Source: an uncultured Bacilli bacterium
GTDB lineage: Bacteria > Bacillota_I > Bacilli_A > RF39 > UBA660
Direction: 5' to 3'
DNA: 64,000 bases
Assembly (NCBI GenBank): GCA_934149105.1
Contig: CAKPDP010000006.1
Location: 1 to 64,000, forward strand
Shown here: positions 9,235 through 17,366 of the stretch, piece by piece
Position numbering within the stretch: the stretch's first letter is position 1
Layout of the letters: every line of letters starts with the position of its first letter
Notes under the pieces: model-generated
Seen by the model: the letters and a program-made list of their open reading frames with translations, nothing else
The model's database searches: none
Told to the model about the DNA's origin: nothing
Program-made: the position numbers and the translations under genes

Positions 9235-9525
9235 TTATTTTATTGCCTTAATATTTTCACTATTATAACTTAATCCTTCATCTTTACTAACAGCTTCCAC
9301 ATTTTCTAAAGAAGCCATCTCATTTATCTTCATTGATAAACTAGTATTAGTATTTTCTTTTTCTTCTACTTCATTTTTTAAATACTGTACTTCTAAATTA
9401 ACTTTAGCTAAAGCCGTTTGAGCAAGAACTATCCCCACTATTAAAGCTATTACAATAACTGAACCAACCTTATATAAAAAACTTTCTAACTTCGTAATCT
9501 TCTTCTTCTTTATATTCTTTTTCAT
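9235..9525 (-). CDS. ftsL: Cell division protein FtsL
   Basis: This 96-aa bitopic protein has a very basic cytoplasmic start (MKKNIKKKKITKLES), one membrane helix (about 19-40) and a short coiled-coil stretch (VQYLKNEVEEKENTN). That is the size and layout of FtsL, which forms a coiled-coil complex with DivIC/FtsB to activate septal wall synthesis. Sequence conservation in FtsL is poor, so the call rests on layout and on its place 9 nt after rsmH. A terminator follows directly. Confidence 0.8.
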   Translation of the reverse strand: MKKNIKKKKITKLESFLYKVGSVIVIALIVGIVLAQTALAKVNLEVQYLKNEVEEKENTNTSLSMKINEMASLENVEAVSKDEGLSYNSENIKAIK

Positions 9526-9534
9526 CTTATATCA

Positions 9535-10464
9535 TCATTCCTTTATTCTTTCTATAACTCTAAGTCTAGAACTTCTAGCCCTATTATTATCTTCTAACTC
9601 TAATTCACTTGGTGTAAGTCCTTTTTCAATTATTTTATATTTCGGTATATATTCTTGAGGAATAAACGGTAAATCTTTAATTTCCGAACTAATCTCACTA
9701 TATTCCTTAAAAATTTTCTTGACTATTCTATCTTCCAAAGATTGAAAAGTAATAACAGCTACCCTTCCCGAAACATTTAATAAATCTAAACTATCTCTTA
9801 AAGCTCTTTCTAAAACACCCAATTCATCATTAACTTCAATCCTAATTGCTTGAAATACTCTCCTAGCAGGATGCCCATCTCTCATAGCCTTCATAGGCAT
9901 TCCACTCTTTATTATATCAACTAGTTCTAAAGTTGTAACAATATCCTTAGTTTCTCTATATTTAACTATTTTCTTAGCAACGCTAGTAGCGTATTTCTCT
10001 TCTCCATATTTTCTAAAAATATCAACTAATTCTTGATAAGAATAATTATTAACCACATCATAAGCCGTCAAACTCTTACTAGTATCCATTCTCATATCCA
10101 ATTTCGCATCTTTATGAAAACTAAATCCTCGATCCCCATCATCTAATTGAACTGAACTAACTCCCAAATCAAACAAAACACCATCAACTTTAGTTACACC
10201 TAATTTCGTAAGCTCACTAGTAATATTAGCAAAATTGCTTCTTATTATCTTAAAATTATTCCCAATTTCTTCTAGCTTACCTTGACTATAATTAACAGCC
10301 GTTTCATCTTGATCGAAAGAATATAAATATCCTTTAGGAATTCTCTTTAGTATTTCACTACTATGTCCAGCATACCCCAAAGTACAATCTACATAAATCT
10401 TACCATCTCGAATATTTAAAAGTTCAATACTTTCATTAAGTAATACACTCTTATGCAACATCAT
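9535..10464 (-). CDS. rsmH: 16S rRNA m4C1402 methyltransferase RsmH
   Basis: RsmH (MraW) methylates N4 of C1402 in the 16S rRNA P site using S-adenosylmethionine. The protein has HKSVLLNES at its start, the SAM motif DCTLGYAGHS, the GVLFDLGVSS segment, and FQAIRIEVNDEL, all typical of the family; length (about 309 aa) is normal. The ATG at 10464 overlaps the end of mraZ by 14 nt and is preceded by GGGGG, which implies translational coupling. ATG 10461 is almost as good. Confidence 0.95.
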   Translation of the reverse strand: MMLHKSVLLNESIELLNIRDGKIYVDCTLGYAGHSSEILKRIPKGYLYSFDQDETAVNYSQGKLEEIGNNFKIIRSNFANITSELTKLGVTKVDGVLFDLGVSSVQLDDGDRGFSFHKDAKLDMRMDTSKSLTAYDVVNNYSYQELVDIFRKYGEEKYATSVAKKIVKYRETKDIVTTLELVDIIKSGMPMKAMRDGHPARRVFQAIRIEVNDELGVLERALRDSLDLLNVSGRVAVITFQSLEDRIVKKIFKEYSEISSEIKDLPFIPQEYIPKYKIIEKGLTPSELELEDNNRARSSRLRVIERIKE

Positions 10465-10894
10465 CAAAACCCCCTTCGATAATACTTTCAGCTATATCAC
10501 CAAAGCTCTCATAATTATCATCTACTGTTTTCTGATATAACTCTTCATTCCAAATTTCTAGACGATCTAGAACCCCAATTATCACACATTCTTTTTTAAT
10601 TTTAGCATACTCCAACAAACTATTAGGGATATTTATTCTACCTTGTTTATCAAATTCTAATTCTCTAGCTCCCGCTAAAAAAAGTCTCATAAACATCCTA
10701 ACATCTTGCTTCATAAATGGTAACTTTCGTAATCTCTCAACTATCTTTTCAAAATTAGTGATTGAATATACAAACAAACATCCTTCTAATCCCTTTGTTA
10801 CGATAAAATTATTTCCTAATTCTTCTCGAAACTTAGAAGGTATTATCATTCTACCTTTAGTATCAATACTATGACGATATTCTCCTGATAACAT
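10451..10894 (-). CDS. mraZ: Transcriptional regulator MraZ
   Basis: MraZ is the dcw-cluster regulator with two SpoVT/AbrB-like half-domains, each carrying the DxxxR signature: DTKGRMIIP near the start and DKQGRINIP in the second half. The frame extends to a GTG at 10918, but the family begins M(x)GEYxHSID and the ATG at 10894 gives MLSGEYRHSID with GTGGGGA just upstream, so I use 10894 (147 aa). In characterised bacteria MraZ binds repeats at its own promoter and represses the cluster; such repeats lie directly upstream here. Confidence 0.93.
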   Translation of the reverse strand: MLSGEYRHSIDTKGRMIIPSKFREELGNNFIVTKGLEGCLFVYSITNFEKIVERLRKLPFMKQDVRMFMRLFLAGARELEFDKQGRINIPNSLLEYAKIKKECVIIGVLDRLEIWNEELYQKTVDDNYESFGDIAESIIEGGFDDVA

Positions 10895-10900
10895 AGTATA

Positions 10901-10918
10901 TTCCCCACTTTCCACCAC
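10901..10918 (-). promoter_or_regulatory. MraZ-box-like repeats
   Basis: The minus strand reads GTGGTGGAAAGTGGGGAA between the mraZ promoter and its start, overlapping the SD. Repeated GTGG units about 10 nt apart resemble MraZ-binding boxes found ahead of mraZ in other Firmicutes, which points to autoregulation. Confidence 0.55.
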
Positions 10919-10938
10919 TATTTACCATCTACACCTAA

Positions 10939-10967
10939 ATTTTAGCCTATAATCTTCGAAAAGTAAA
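10939..10967 (-). promoter_or_regulatory. Sigma-A promoter of mraZ-rsmH-ftsL
   Basis: On the minus strand TTTACT is followed after 17 nt by TAAAAT, about 45 nt before the mraZ ATG. Confidence 0.65.
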
Positions 10968-11076
10968 GTAATTAATTTAATTTTACGAATTAAAAATAAT
11001 AATTTGTAAACATAAACTATATTATAGATTAATTACTTTTTTTTTGATATACTAAAAATATATTAAGAGGTGAAAA

Positions 11077-11766
11077 ATGAAAACAATAAAAAATATTTCT
11101 ATATCCTTAGGACTTGTCCTGTTATACCTTCTCTTTACTAATATTCCTGTAATATTCATGTATCTACTAGGAATAGATTATAATAAATTTAATCAAACTA
11201 TTAAAATATTATATATGTTTATCTGTAACATAATAGTAATGACTATAATTATAAGTATTTATCATAAAACTCTCATCAAAGATTTTAAAAATTTTTTTAA
11301 TAAAAACATTTTTAACAATTTAGAAAATGCTTTTAAATATTGGCTTTTAGGCTTTATCGTTATGGTCGTTAGTAATCTTATTTTAACTGCTATTACCGAA
11401 GGTATAGCTAGTAATGAAGAAGCCGTTCGTACTCTTATCAAAGCAGCACCTATCTATATGTTCTTTGATGTCTCCATCTATGCTCCATTAATGGAAGAAT
11501 TAATCTTCAGAAAAAGCATCCGTGATATAACTGATAGGAAATGGCTCTACATCTTAACTTCTGGTTTAATCTTTGGAGGACTTCACGTTATAAGCTCTAT
11601 CTCATCACCAGTTGATCTTCTTTATTTAATACCTTATAGTTCCTTAGGAATAGCCTTTGCTTATTCTTATTATAAAAGTAATAATATTTTTTCTTCTATA
11701 ACTATGCACTGTATGCATAATACCTTATCATTTATTCTTCTAATGATCTCAGGAAATATAATCTAA
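11077..11766 (+). CDS. CPBP-family intramembrane metalloprotease
   Basis: This is a multi-pass membrane protein with six or so hydrophobic segments and the CPBP (Abi/CAAX-protease-like) motifs: MEELIFRKSI (EExxxR), FGGLHVI (FxxxH) and HCMHNTL (HxxxN/D). Members cleave substrates within or near the membrane; in Gram-positive bacteria they have been linked to bacteriocin self-immunity and protein maturation. The ATG at 11077 has AGAGGTG. Its stop overlaps the next start in TAATG, so the two products are probably made together. Its substrate is unknown. Confidence 0.85.
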   Translation: MKTIKNISISLGLVLLYLLFTNIPVIFMYLLGIDYNKFNQTIKILYMFICNIIVMTIIISIYHKTLIKDFKNFFNKNIFNNLENAFKYWLLGFIVMVVSNLILTAITEGIASNEEAVRTLIKAAPIYMFFDVSIYAPLMEELIFRKSIRDITDRKWLYILTSGLIFGGLHVISSISSPVDLLYLIPYSSLGIAFAYSYYKSNNIFSSITMHCMHNTLSFILLMISGNII

Positions 11767-12614
11767 TGCTTAAAAAAATATTTATTATAATCGTTAGCCT
11801 ATTCTTACTAGTAATGGGAGTCCTAGTCCATAGCCGTTTTGTTTCAACAAAAGGCCTAATAACCAAAGAATATTCTCTTCAAGATAATAGCCTTCCAACT
11901 AGTTTTAATACTTTAAAAATAGTTCACTTCAGTGACATTCTCTATAGTGCTAACACCAATCATAAAGATATTGAAAAAATAGAAGAAGAAATAAAATTAA
12001 TAAATCCTAAATTAATAGTTTTTACAGGTGATCTTGTCAGTAATAATTACAAATTAAAAGCTAAAGATAAAGAATATCTAATAAATATTTTATCTAATCT
12101 CGATGCTGCCTATGGTAAATATGCTATTCTAGGAGACAGTGATTATAGTGATCTTGCTACCGTTAAAGATATTTACCTAAATAGTGGTTTTCAAGTTTTA
12201 GATAATGACTATGACATAATCTATACCAAAGATAAAGAAAGTATCTTTCTAGGAGGTATTTCTAGTAGTATTCAAAAAGATGCCGATATTGATGCCGTTA
12301 TGAGTTATTTTGATAATAATAACGATATTGACTACAAAATAATTCTCCTTCATGAACCCGATTACCTAGATAATATTATTCCTAAATATAATATCAACTT
12401 GATCCTTGCTGGTCACTCCTTAAATGGCCAAATAAATATTCCTCTAATAAAAAATATCTTCTTACAAGATCAAGCCAAAAAGTATTATAAAAACTACTAT
12501 AAAATAAATAATACCAATATCTATATATCTAGTGGTATTGGTGTTGTTAAAAGTAACTTCAGACTAAATAACAAACCTTCCATCAATTTCTATAGACTAA
12601 AAAACGAGCAATAA
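11766..12614 (+). CDS. Degenerate metallophosphoesterase, membrane-anchored
   Basis: The 282-aa protein has an N-terminal membrane anchor (about residues 5-21) and a calcineurin-like phosphoesterase domain in the YkuE/YaeI arrangement. Metal-ligand motifs are recognisable but altered: HFSDILYS replaces the usual xxSDLHxG, FTGDLVSN is intact, ILGDSDYS stands for GNHD, LLHEPD is intact, and AGHSLNGQ stands for GHTHGGQ. At least three histidine or asparagine ligands are gone, so hydrolase activity is doubtful. It overlaps the CPBP protease gene by one base, suggesting a shared function at the outer face of the membrane. A strong terminator overlaps the stop. Confidence 0.8.
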   Translation: MLKKIFIIIVSLFLLVMGVLVHSRFVSTKGLITKEYSLQDNSLPTSFNTLKIVHFSDILYSANTNHKDIEKIEEEIKLINPKLIVFTGDLVSNNYKLKAKDKEYLINILSNLDAAYGKYAILGDSDYSDLATVKDIYLNSGFQVLDNDYDIIYTKDKESIFLGGISSSIQKDADIDAVMSYFDNNNDIDYKIILLHEPDYLDNIIPKYNINLILAGHSLNGQINIPLIKNIFLQDQAKKYYKNYYKINNTNIYISSGIGVVKSNFRLNNKPSINFYRLKNEQ

Positions 12615-12627
12615 ACTCGTTTTTTTA
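12601..12627 (+). terminator. Terminator of the CPBP-phosphoesterase unit
   Basis: AAAACGAG / CTCGTTTT with a 7-nt loop, then Ts. The stop codon lies in the loop. Confidence 0.8.
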
Positions 12628-12649
12628 TTAAACAATTTCTACCTCAATC

Positions 12650-12682
12650 AAAAGAGCCTTGTCCTAAAACAAAACTCTTTTT
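12650..12682 (-). terminator. Terminator of topA
   Basis: On the minus strand AAAAGAG pairs with CTCTTTT and the inner TTTTGT pairs with ACAAGG (two G-U pairs), giving a 13-bp stem that ends in Ts, 3 nt past the topA stop. Confidence 0.75.
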
Positions 12683-12684
12683 AA

Positions 12685-14706
12685 CTATTTCTCATAATCA
12701 CAATTAATACACTTTATCTTATCTTTCTTTTCCACCAAAATACTATTACATTTAGGACAATATTCCCCTATAGGCTTATCCCAAGAAGCAAAATCACACT
12801 TAGGATAATTATTACAACCATAAAATATCTTACCCCTCTTAGTCTTTCTTTCCACAATCATACCATTACACTTAGGACAAGGCATTATCTCTTTTACTTC
12901 TTTAGGTTCTGTCTTTATATACTTACACTCTGGATAATTAGAACAAGCCTGAAATTTACCATATCTACTCTGTTTTATAACCATCGGACTACCACAATTA
13001 GGGCAAAGCTCTCCAGTCTCTTCTGAAGGCTTCTTCTCCATATTACTAAAAGCCTCTTTAACTTTAGGTTCAAAATCATTATAAAATCTCTTCAATAAAT
13101 CTACATACTTTAACTCTCCTACAGCTATCTTATCTAAATCATCTTCCATCTCTTTAGTATATTTAACATTAATAATATCCTTAAAAAATTCCTGTAACTT
13201 ATCCGTAGTCTCTATTCCTATCTCTGTAGGATGGAATTTTTTATCAATTACTTGGACATATCCCCTCTCACTTAAAATACCAATCGTAGTCGCATAAGTA
13301 CTAGGTCTACCTATTCCTAATTCTTCCATCTCTTTAATTAACTTACTCTCGGTATATCTACTAGGAGGATTAGTTGTATGTCTACTATATTCAATATCCT
13401 CAGTCCTAATAATTTCTCCTTTTTTTAAATTAGGTAAAATCTTATCAGCAGCCTCTTCATATTTAGCATAGACTTTTAAATATCCATCAAAGACAACTAC
13501 CTGTCCATTACTCTTAAACTTATAATCATTATTATCTAATACTACACTAGTAGCTTCCAATTTCGCACTCTTCATTAAAGACGCTAAAGCCCTATAATAT
13601 ATCAAACTATATAACTTATATTCATCTGAAGATAAATAAGGTTTAACCTCCTCTGGCGTTCTTCTAATACTAGTAGGTCTAATCGCTTCATGAGCATCCT
13701 GAACATTCTCTGTTTTCTTACTCTTCTTAACATATCCTACATATTCTTTACCATAATTCTCCGTAACAAACTCATAAGTAGATGCAATAAATTCATCACT
13801 AAGTCTAATTGAATCTGTTCTCATATAACTAATTAAACCAACTGTCTCATCTTTTAAAGCTATACCTTCATATAACTTTTGGGCTATCATCATTGTCTTT
13901 TTGGCCGTAAAATTAAGCTTTGTTGAAGATTCTTGCTGCAAAGTCGATGTCGTAAAAGGATACTTTGATTTTCTTTCTTTCTCTTTCTTAGAAATACTCT
14001 CTACTACAAAGTCATTGCTTAATTTTCCTAAAATATTCTTAGCGTCATCTTCTGTCTTAATCTCTAATTTCTGATCCTTAAAACTATCTAACTTTGAATC
14101 CATTTTTTCAAAGTGAGCATCTATCTCATAATATTCTTCCTCTTTAAAAGCTTCTATCTCTCTTTCACGATCGACAATCAATTTAAGAGCTACTGACTGT
14201 ACTCTACCAGCACTCTTACCTCCTGTTTTAGATTGCATAAGCTTGCTCAATCTAAAACCTATTATTCTATCCAAAATCCTTCTCGTTTCCTGTGATTTAA
14301 CTAAATTATCATCTATCTTTCTCGCATGTTTAAAACTATCTAAGATAACCTTCTTAGTAATTTCATTAAAGACTACTCTCTCATAATCCTTATCCGATAA
14401 TCCCAATGCATCGTATAGATGCCAACTAATAGCTTCCCCTTCCCTATCAGGGTCGGTAGCCAAATACACAAAGTCTGCATCTCGTACCTGTTTCTTAAGT
14501 TCCGTAACTAATTTCTTTTTTCCTTTTATAAATGTATAATTAGGCTTAAAATCATTCTCTACATCGACACCTAAACCATACTTTCCCGTTGTAGCAAGAT
14601 CTCTTATATGTCCCAAAGATGAAACAACCTTATAATCATTACCCAAATATTTTTCTATTGTCTTACTTTTACTAGGTGATTCCACAATTACTAGCTTTTT
14701 TCCCAT
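12685..14706 (-). CDS. topA: DNA topoisomerase I
   Basis: This is type IA topoisomerase I, which relaxes negative supercoils by single-strand passage. At 673 aa it has the Toprim domain at the N-terminus (VIVESPSKSKTIEKYLG; ATDPDREGEAISWH) and the active-site tyrosine in LISYMRTDSIRLS (near residue 293). Three C-terminal zinc ribbons start CPNCGSPMVIKQS, CPKCNGMIVE and CPKCNSILVEKK. The last ribbon is shortened. The ATG at 14706 has AGGTAAG upstream and a good promoter. It is a single-gene unit. Confidence 0.97.
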   Translation of the reverse strand: MGKKLVIVESPSKSKTIEKYLGNDYKVVSSLGHIRDLATTGKYGLGVDVENDFKPNYTFIKGKKKLVTELKKQVRDADFVYLATDPDREGEAISWHLYDALGLSDKDYERVVFNEITKKVILDSFKHARKIDDNLVKSQETRRILDRIIGFRLSKLMQSKTGGKSAGRVQSVALKLIVDREREIEAFKEEEYYEIDAHFEKMDSKLDSFKDQKLEIKTEDDAKNILGKLSNDFVVESISKKEKERKSKYPFTTSTLQQESSTKLNFTAKKTMMIAQKLYEGIALKDETVGLISYMRTDSIRLSDEFIASTYEFVTENYGKEYVGYVKKSKKTENVQDAHEAIRPTSIRRTPEEVKPYLSSDEYKLYSLIYYRALASLMKSAKLEATSVVLDNNDYKFKSNGQVVVFDGYLKVYAKYEEAADKILPNLKKGEIIRTEDIEYSRHTTNPPSRYTESKLIKEMEELGIGRPSTYATTIGILSERGYVQVIDKKFHPTEIGIETTDKLQEFFKDIINVKYTKEMEDDLDKIAVGELKYVDLLKRFYNDFEPKVKEAFSNMEKKPSEETGELCPNCGSPMVIKQSRYGKFQACSNYPECKYIKTEPKEVKEIMPCPKCNGMIVERKTKRGKIFYGCNNYPKCDFASWDKPIGEYCPKCNSILVEKKDKIKCINCDYEK

Positions 14707-14730
14707 TGCCTTACCTCATCTTTCCATACC

Positions 14731-14758
14731 ATTATATCCTAAAACCAGACTAAGTCAA
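14731..14758 (-). promoter_or_regulatory. Sigma-A promoter of topA
   Basis: On the minus strand TTGACT, a 16-nt spacer and TATAAT lie about 25 nt before the start. Confidence 0.75.
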
Positions 14759-14806
14759 GTAAATTTTTTTTATTTTACATTTTATTCCTTTTCTCTACAT
14801 AACTAG

Positions 14807-15349
14807 TTATTTTTTATTTCTAACTAATTTTAAACTCTTTACACAATCTTTATCTTCTCTTACCCATTCTTTATAACAACTATTATTATATATCTTTTTA
14901 TCGTCTATTGGCCCTAACCCATATTTCTTTAATACCTCTACAATATATTTATTTATATACTCATAACTCTTATCTGAATAACAGCCAGTATCTCTATAAG
15001 TCTTAATAAAACTATCTCCAGCCATCTCTAAAAATTCACTCTTAGTCATATATCTAATATCTTCTAGCCTTTTTCCTCTAACCGCTCCTCTTTCCATTCC
15101 CAAATTGCTAACATAGATCTTACCTGAAAGTGTAACTTTCCCATATCCTAGTATCATCTCATTATCAAGCATTCTTCCTATAACCTCACATAACTTCATG
15201 ATCCCAAAACCATTAATTCTTAATAAATCTCTTCCATCTTTTTCCATCAAATCCCTAACTATAGCCACACCCCCTCTTCTTAAACAACCATAAGTACTTC
15301 TACTTAATCCCAATACCTGAATACTATCATGCTCTTTAATTTTCTTCAT
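14807..15349 (-). CDS. Stand-alone RNA polymerase alpha-CTD-like protein
   Basis: This 180-aa protein begins MKKIKEHDSIQVLGLS. Residues about 9-60 (LGLSRSTYGCLRRGGVAIV ... LLRINGFGIMKLCEVI) match the helix-hairpin-helix fold of the RNA polymerase alpha C-terminal domain, where I-LxLSxRxYNCLxRxGIxTVxxL and the NLGxKSLxEV hairpin are conserved. The alpha N-terminal domain is absent, and the rest of the protein is unfamiliar. The frame stays open to 15406, but those extra 19 codons are a sigma-A promoter (TTGACA-17-TAAAAT), and AAGGGG precedes the ATG at 15349, so that is the start. The DNA-binding and activator-contact role of alpha-CTD suggests a transcription accessory factor; that is inference. 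It is divergent from glmS. Confidence 0.7.
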   Translation of the reverse strand: MKKIKEHDSIQVLGLSRSTYGCLRRGGVAIVRDLMEKDGRDLLRINGFGIMKLCEVIGRMLDNEMILGYGKVTLSGKIYVSNLGMERGAVRGKRLEDIRYMTKSEFLEMAGDSFIKTYRDTGCYSDKSYEYINKYIVEVLKKYGLGPIDDKKIYNNSCYKEWVREDKDCVKSLKLVRNKK

Positions 15350-15377
15350 TATCTCTATTCCCCTTTCTGGAAACAGT

Positions 15378-15406
15378 ATTTTATTATAAATCTCCATCTT
15401 TGTCAA
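15378..15406 (-). promoter_or_regulatory. Sigma-A promoter of the alpha-CTD-like gene
   Basis: On the minus strand a perfect TTGACA, 17 nt and TAAAAT. It lies in what would be the N-terminus of the longest frame and settles the start at 15349. Confidence 0.8.
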
Positions 15407-15474
15407 TAATTACCCCATACCATTCATTACCCTTTACATATCTTTATCTAATTCAAAGACCTCCATCTAAATAA

Positions 15475-15504
15475 TTGACTATTAAGAGAGAAACAATGTA
15501 TAAT
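15475..15504 (+). promoter_or_regulatory. Sigma-A promoter of glmS
   Basis: TTGACT, 18 nt and TATAAT on the plus strand, ending 36 nt before the ATG. The short leader leaves no room for a glmS ribozyme. Confidence 0.8.
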
Positions 15505-15540
15505 TATCTTAATATTATAGTAATGAAAGGATGTCATAAT

Positions 15541-17337
15541 ATGTGTGGAATAACAGGATATATAGGAACTAAAAAAGCTCTTCCTATCCTAATTAATAGT
15601 CTTAAAAAATTAGAATATCGTGGTTACGATAGTGCTGGAATAGCCTATTACTATCATAACAAAATAAACATTAAAAAATCCCTTGGTCGTATCTCTAATC
15701 TCGAACCTCAACTAGATTATACCCTTGATACTCACCTAGGAATTGCTCATACCAGATGGGCTACTCATGGAAGCCCTAATCTAAATAACGCTCATCCCCA
15801 TACTCAGGGCCATATCACCCTAGTCCATAATGGGATCATTGAAAACTATCAAGATCTAAAAAAAATCCTCCCTCCTAGATATAATCTTAAAAGTACTACT
15901 GATAGTGAAGTAGTTTGTGCCTATTTAGATTATTTATATACTCAAACTAACGATATCTTATTAGCCTTATCTAAATTAAAAGATACTATCCAAGGTTCCT
16001 ATGCCTTGGCTATCATCTTAGATAATAATCCCCGTAGATTATTTGCTATCAAGAAGGATAGCCCCTTAATAATAGGTATCTGTCAAGATGAAAAATTCTT
16101 ATCCTCGGATATTCTAGCTATCCTAGATTATACCAATAACTATATCTTAATAAAAGATAACGATATCATAGAACTATCTCCTAGTACCATAAATATCTAT
16201 AACTCTAGTCTCCAACCCCAACCCTATCAAATCCTAACTTATACTTCTAATAATATTCAAAATTCCCTAGGGAATTTTGACCATTACATGCAAAAAGAAA
16301 TCTTCGATCAAGAACTAGTGATCAAAAACTTAATTACTAATTATAATACCAAAAATAAAATTCTCACTACCCTTCCTGATCTAACTACCTACAAGAAAAT
16401 TCATATCGTAGCTTGCGGTAGTGCTTATCATGCCGGTTTAGTAGGAAAATACTTACTAGAAACCTATGCCAATACCGAAGTATCCGTATCCATAGCCTCT
16501 GAATTTCGCTACCAAAAACTATTCTTAGATAAAAATTCTCTTGTCATTGCCATCTCCCAGTCCGGAGAAACCGCCGACACCATCCAAGCTATTAGAATTG
16601 CTAAACAACATAATAGTTCTACACTTGGAATCGTCAATGTCTTTGCAAGCACTATCGCAAGAGAAGTCGATACCGTAATCTATACTAATGCCGGCCCTGA
16701 AGTAGCCGTTGCTACCACTAAAGGTTACACCTCTCAAGTCTTTATTTTCTCTCTTCTAACCATTAGCATCATAATTCGTAATAATCTTCTTTCTAAAAGT
16801 TCCCAAGAACAAATATTTTCCTCTCTTGAAAATCTTCCTCTTTTAATCCATAACACTATTAGAAAAGACTATTCTTCCTTTGTAAACTGTTTAAAAGATC
16901 ATGATCATATCTTCTTCTTAGGAAGAACTATCGATTATTACCAAGTCTTAGAAGCATCTCTAAAACTAAAAGAAGTATCTTATCTACATTCTGAAAGTTA
17001 TCCCGCTGGTGAACTAAAACATGGAACCATATCTCTAATAGAAAATAATACTCCCGTTATTAGTCTTATCTCTATCCCTGAACTATCTTCTAAAACCATC
17101 AGTAACATCAAAGAAACTATCTCTAGAGGTGCCACTTCTCTTATTATCGCTACTAACAATATCTCTATCCCTAAAGATAGTTATAATAAACTAATTACTA
17201 TTGATTCTACTAATCCGCTCTTCCAACCCCTTATAAACATTCTTCCCTTCCAAATCATCGCCTACGAACTAGCTAAATACTTAAAAAGAGATATCGATAA
17301 ACCAAGAAATCTTGCTAAATCTGTAACAGTAGAATAA
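15541..17337 (+). CDS. glmS: Glucosamine-6-phosphate synthase
   Basis: GlmS makes glucosamine-6-phosphate from fructose-6-phosphate and glutamine, the first step to UDP-GlcNAc. The N-terminal class II glutaminase begins MCGITGYIG, and the Cys after Met must be exposed as the N-terminal nucleophile, which forces the start at 15541 rather than the TTG at 15475. HTRWATHG and HNGIIENY complete that domain. Two SIS sugar-isomerase domains follow (IVACGSAYHAG; AISQSGETADT), and the C-terminus ends KPRNLAKSVTVE, typical of the enzyme. Length is 598 aa. The gene is convergent with glmM across a shared terminator. Confidence 0.97.
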   Translation: MCGITGYIGTKKALPILINSLKKLEYRGYDSAGIAYYYHNKINIKKSLGRISNLEPQLDYTLDTHLGIAHTRWATHGSPNLNNAHPHTQGHITLVHNGIIENYQDLKKILPPRYNLKSTTDSEVVCAYLDYLYTQTNDILLALSKLKDTIQGSYALAIILDNNPRRLFAIKKDSPLIIGICQDEKFLSSDILAILDYTNNYILIKDNDIIELSPSTINIYNSSLQPQPYQILTYTSNNIQNSLGNFDHYMQKEIFDQELVIKNLITNYNTKNKILTTLPDLTTYKKIHIVACGSAYHAGLVGKYLLETYANTEVSVSIASEFRYQKLFLDKNSLVIAISQSGETADTIQAIRIAKQHNSSTLGIVNVFASTIAREVDTVIYTNAGPEVAVATTKGYTSQVFIFSLLTISIIIRNNLLSKSSQEQIFSSLENLPLLIHNTIRKDYSSFVNCLKDHDHIFFLGRTIDYYQVLEASLKLKEVSYLHSESYPAGELKHGTISLIENNTPVISLISIPELSSKTISNIKETISRGATSLIIATNNISIPKDSYNKLITIDSTNPLFQPLINILPFQIIAYELAKYLKRDIDKPRNLAKSVTVE

Positions 17338-17365
17338 AACAAGAAGCTTCAAAACTTCTTGTTTT
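17336..17365. terminator. Bidirectional terminator between glmS and glmM
   Basis: AAAACAAGAAG / CTTCTTGTTTT, an 11-bp perfect stem with an 8-nt loop, lies between the convergent glmS and glmM stops. It has an A/T run on each side. Confidence 0.85.
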
Positions 17366-17366
17366 A

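Noticed and set aside
15350..15406. N-terminal 19 codons of the alpha-CTD-like frame
   Set aside because: The stretch is a consensus TTGACA-17-TAAAAT promoter, and AAGGGG sits correctly for ATG 15349.
15475..15540. glmS N-terminal extension or glmS ribozyme
   Set aside because: The Cys after Met at 15541 must be N-terminal, the upstream codons are the promoter, and the leader of about 30 nt is too short for the ribozyme.
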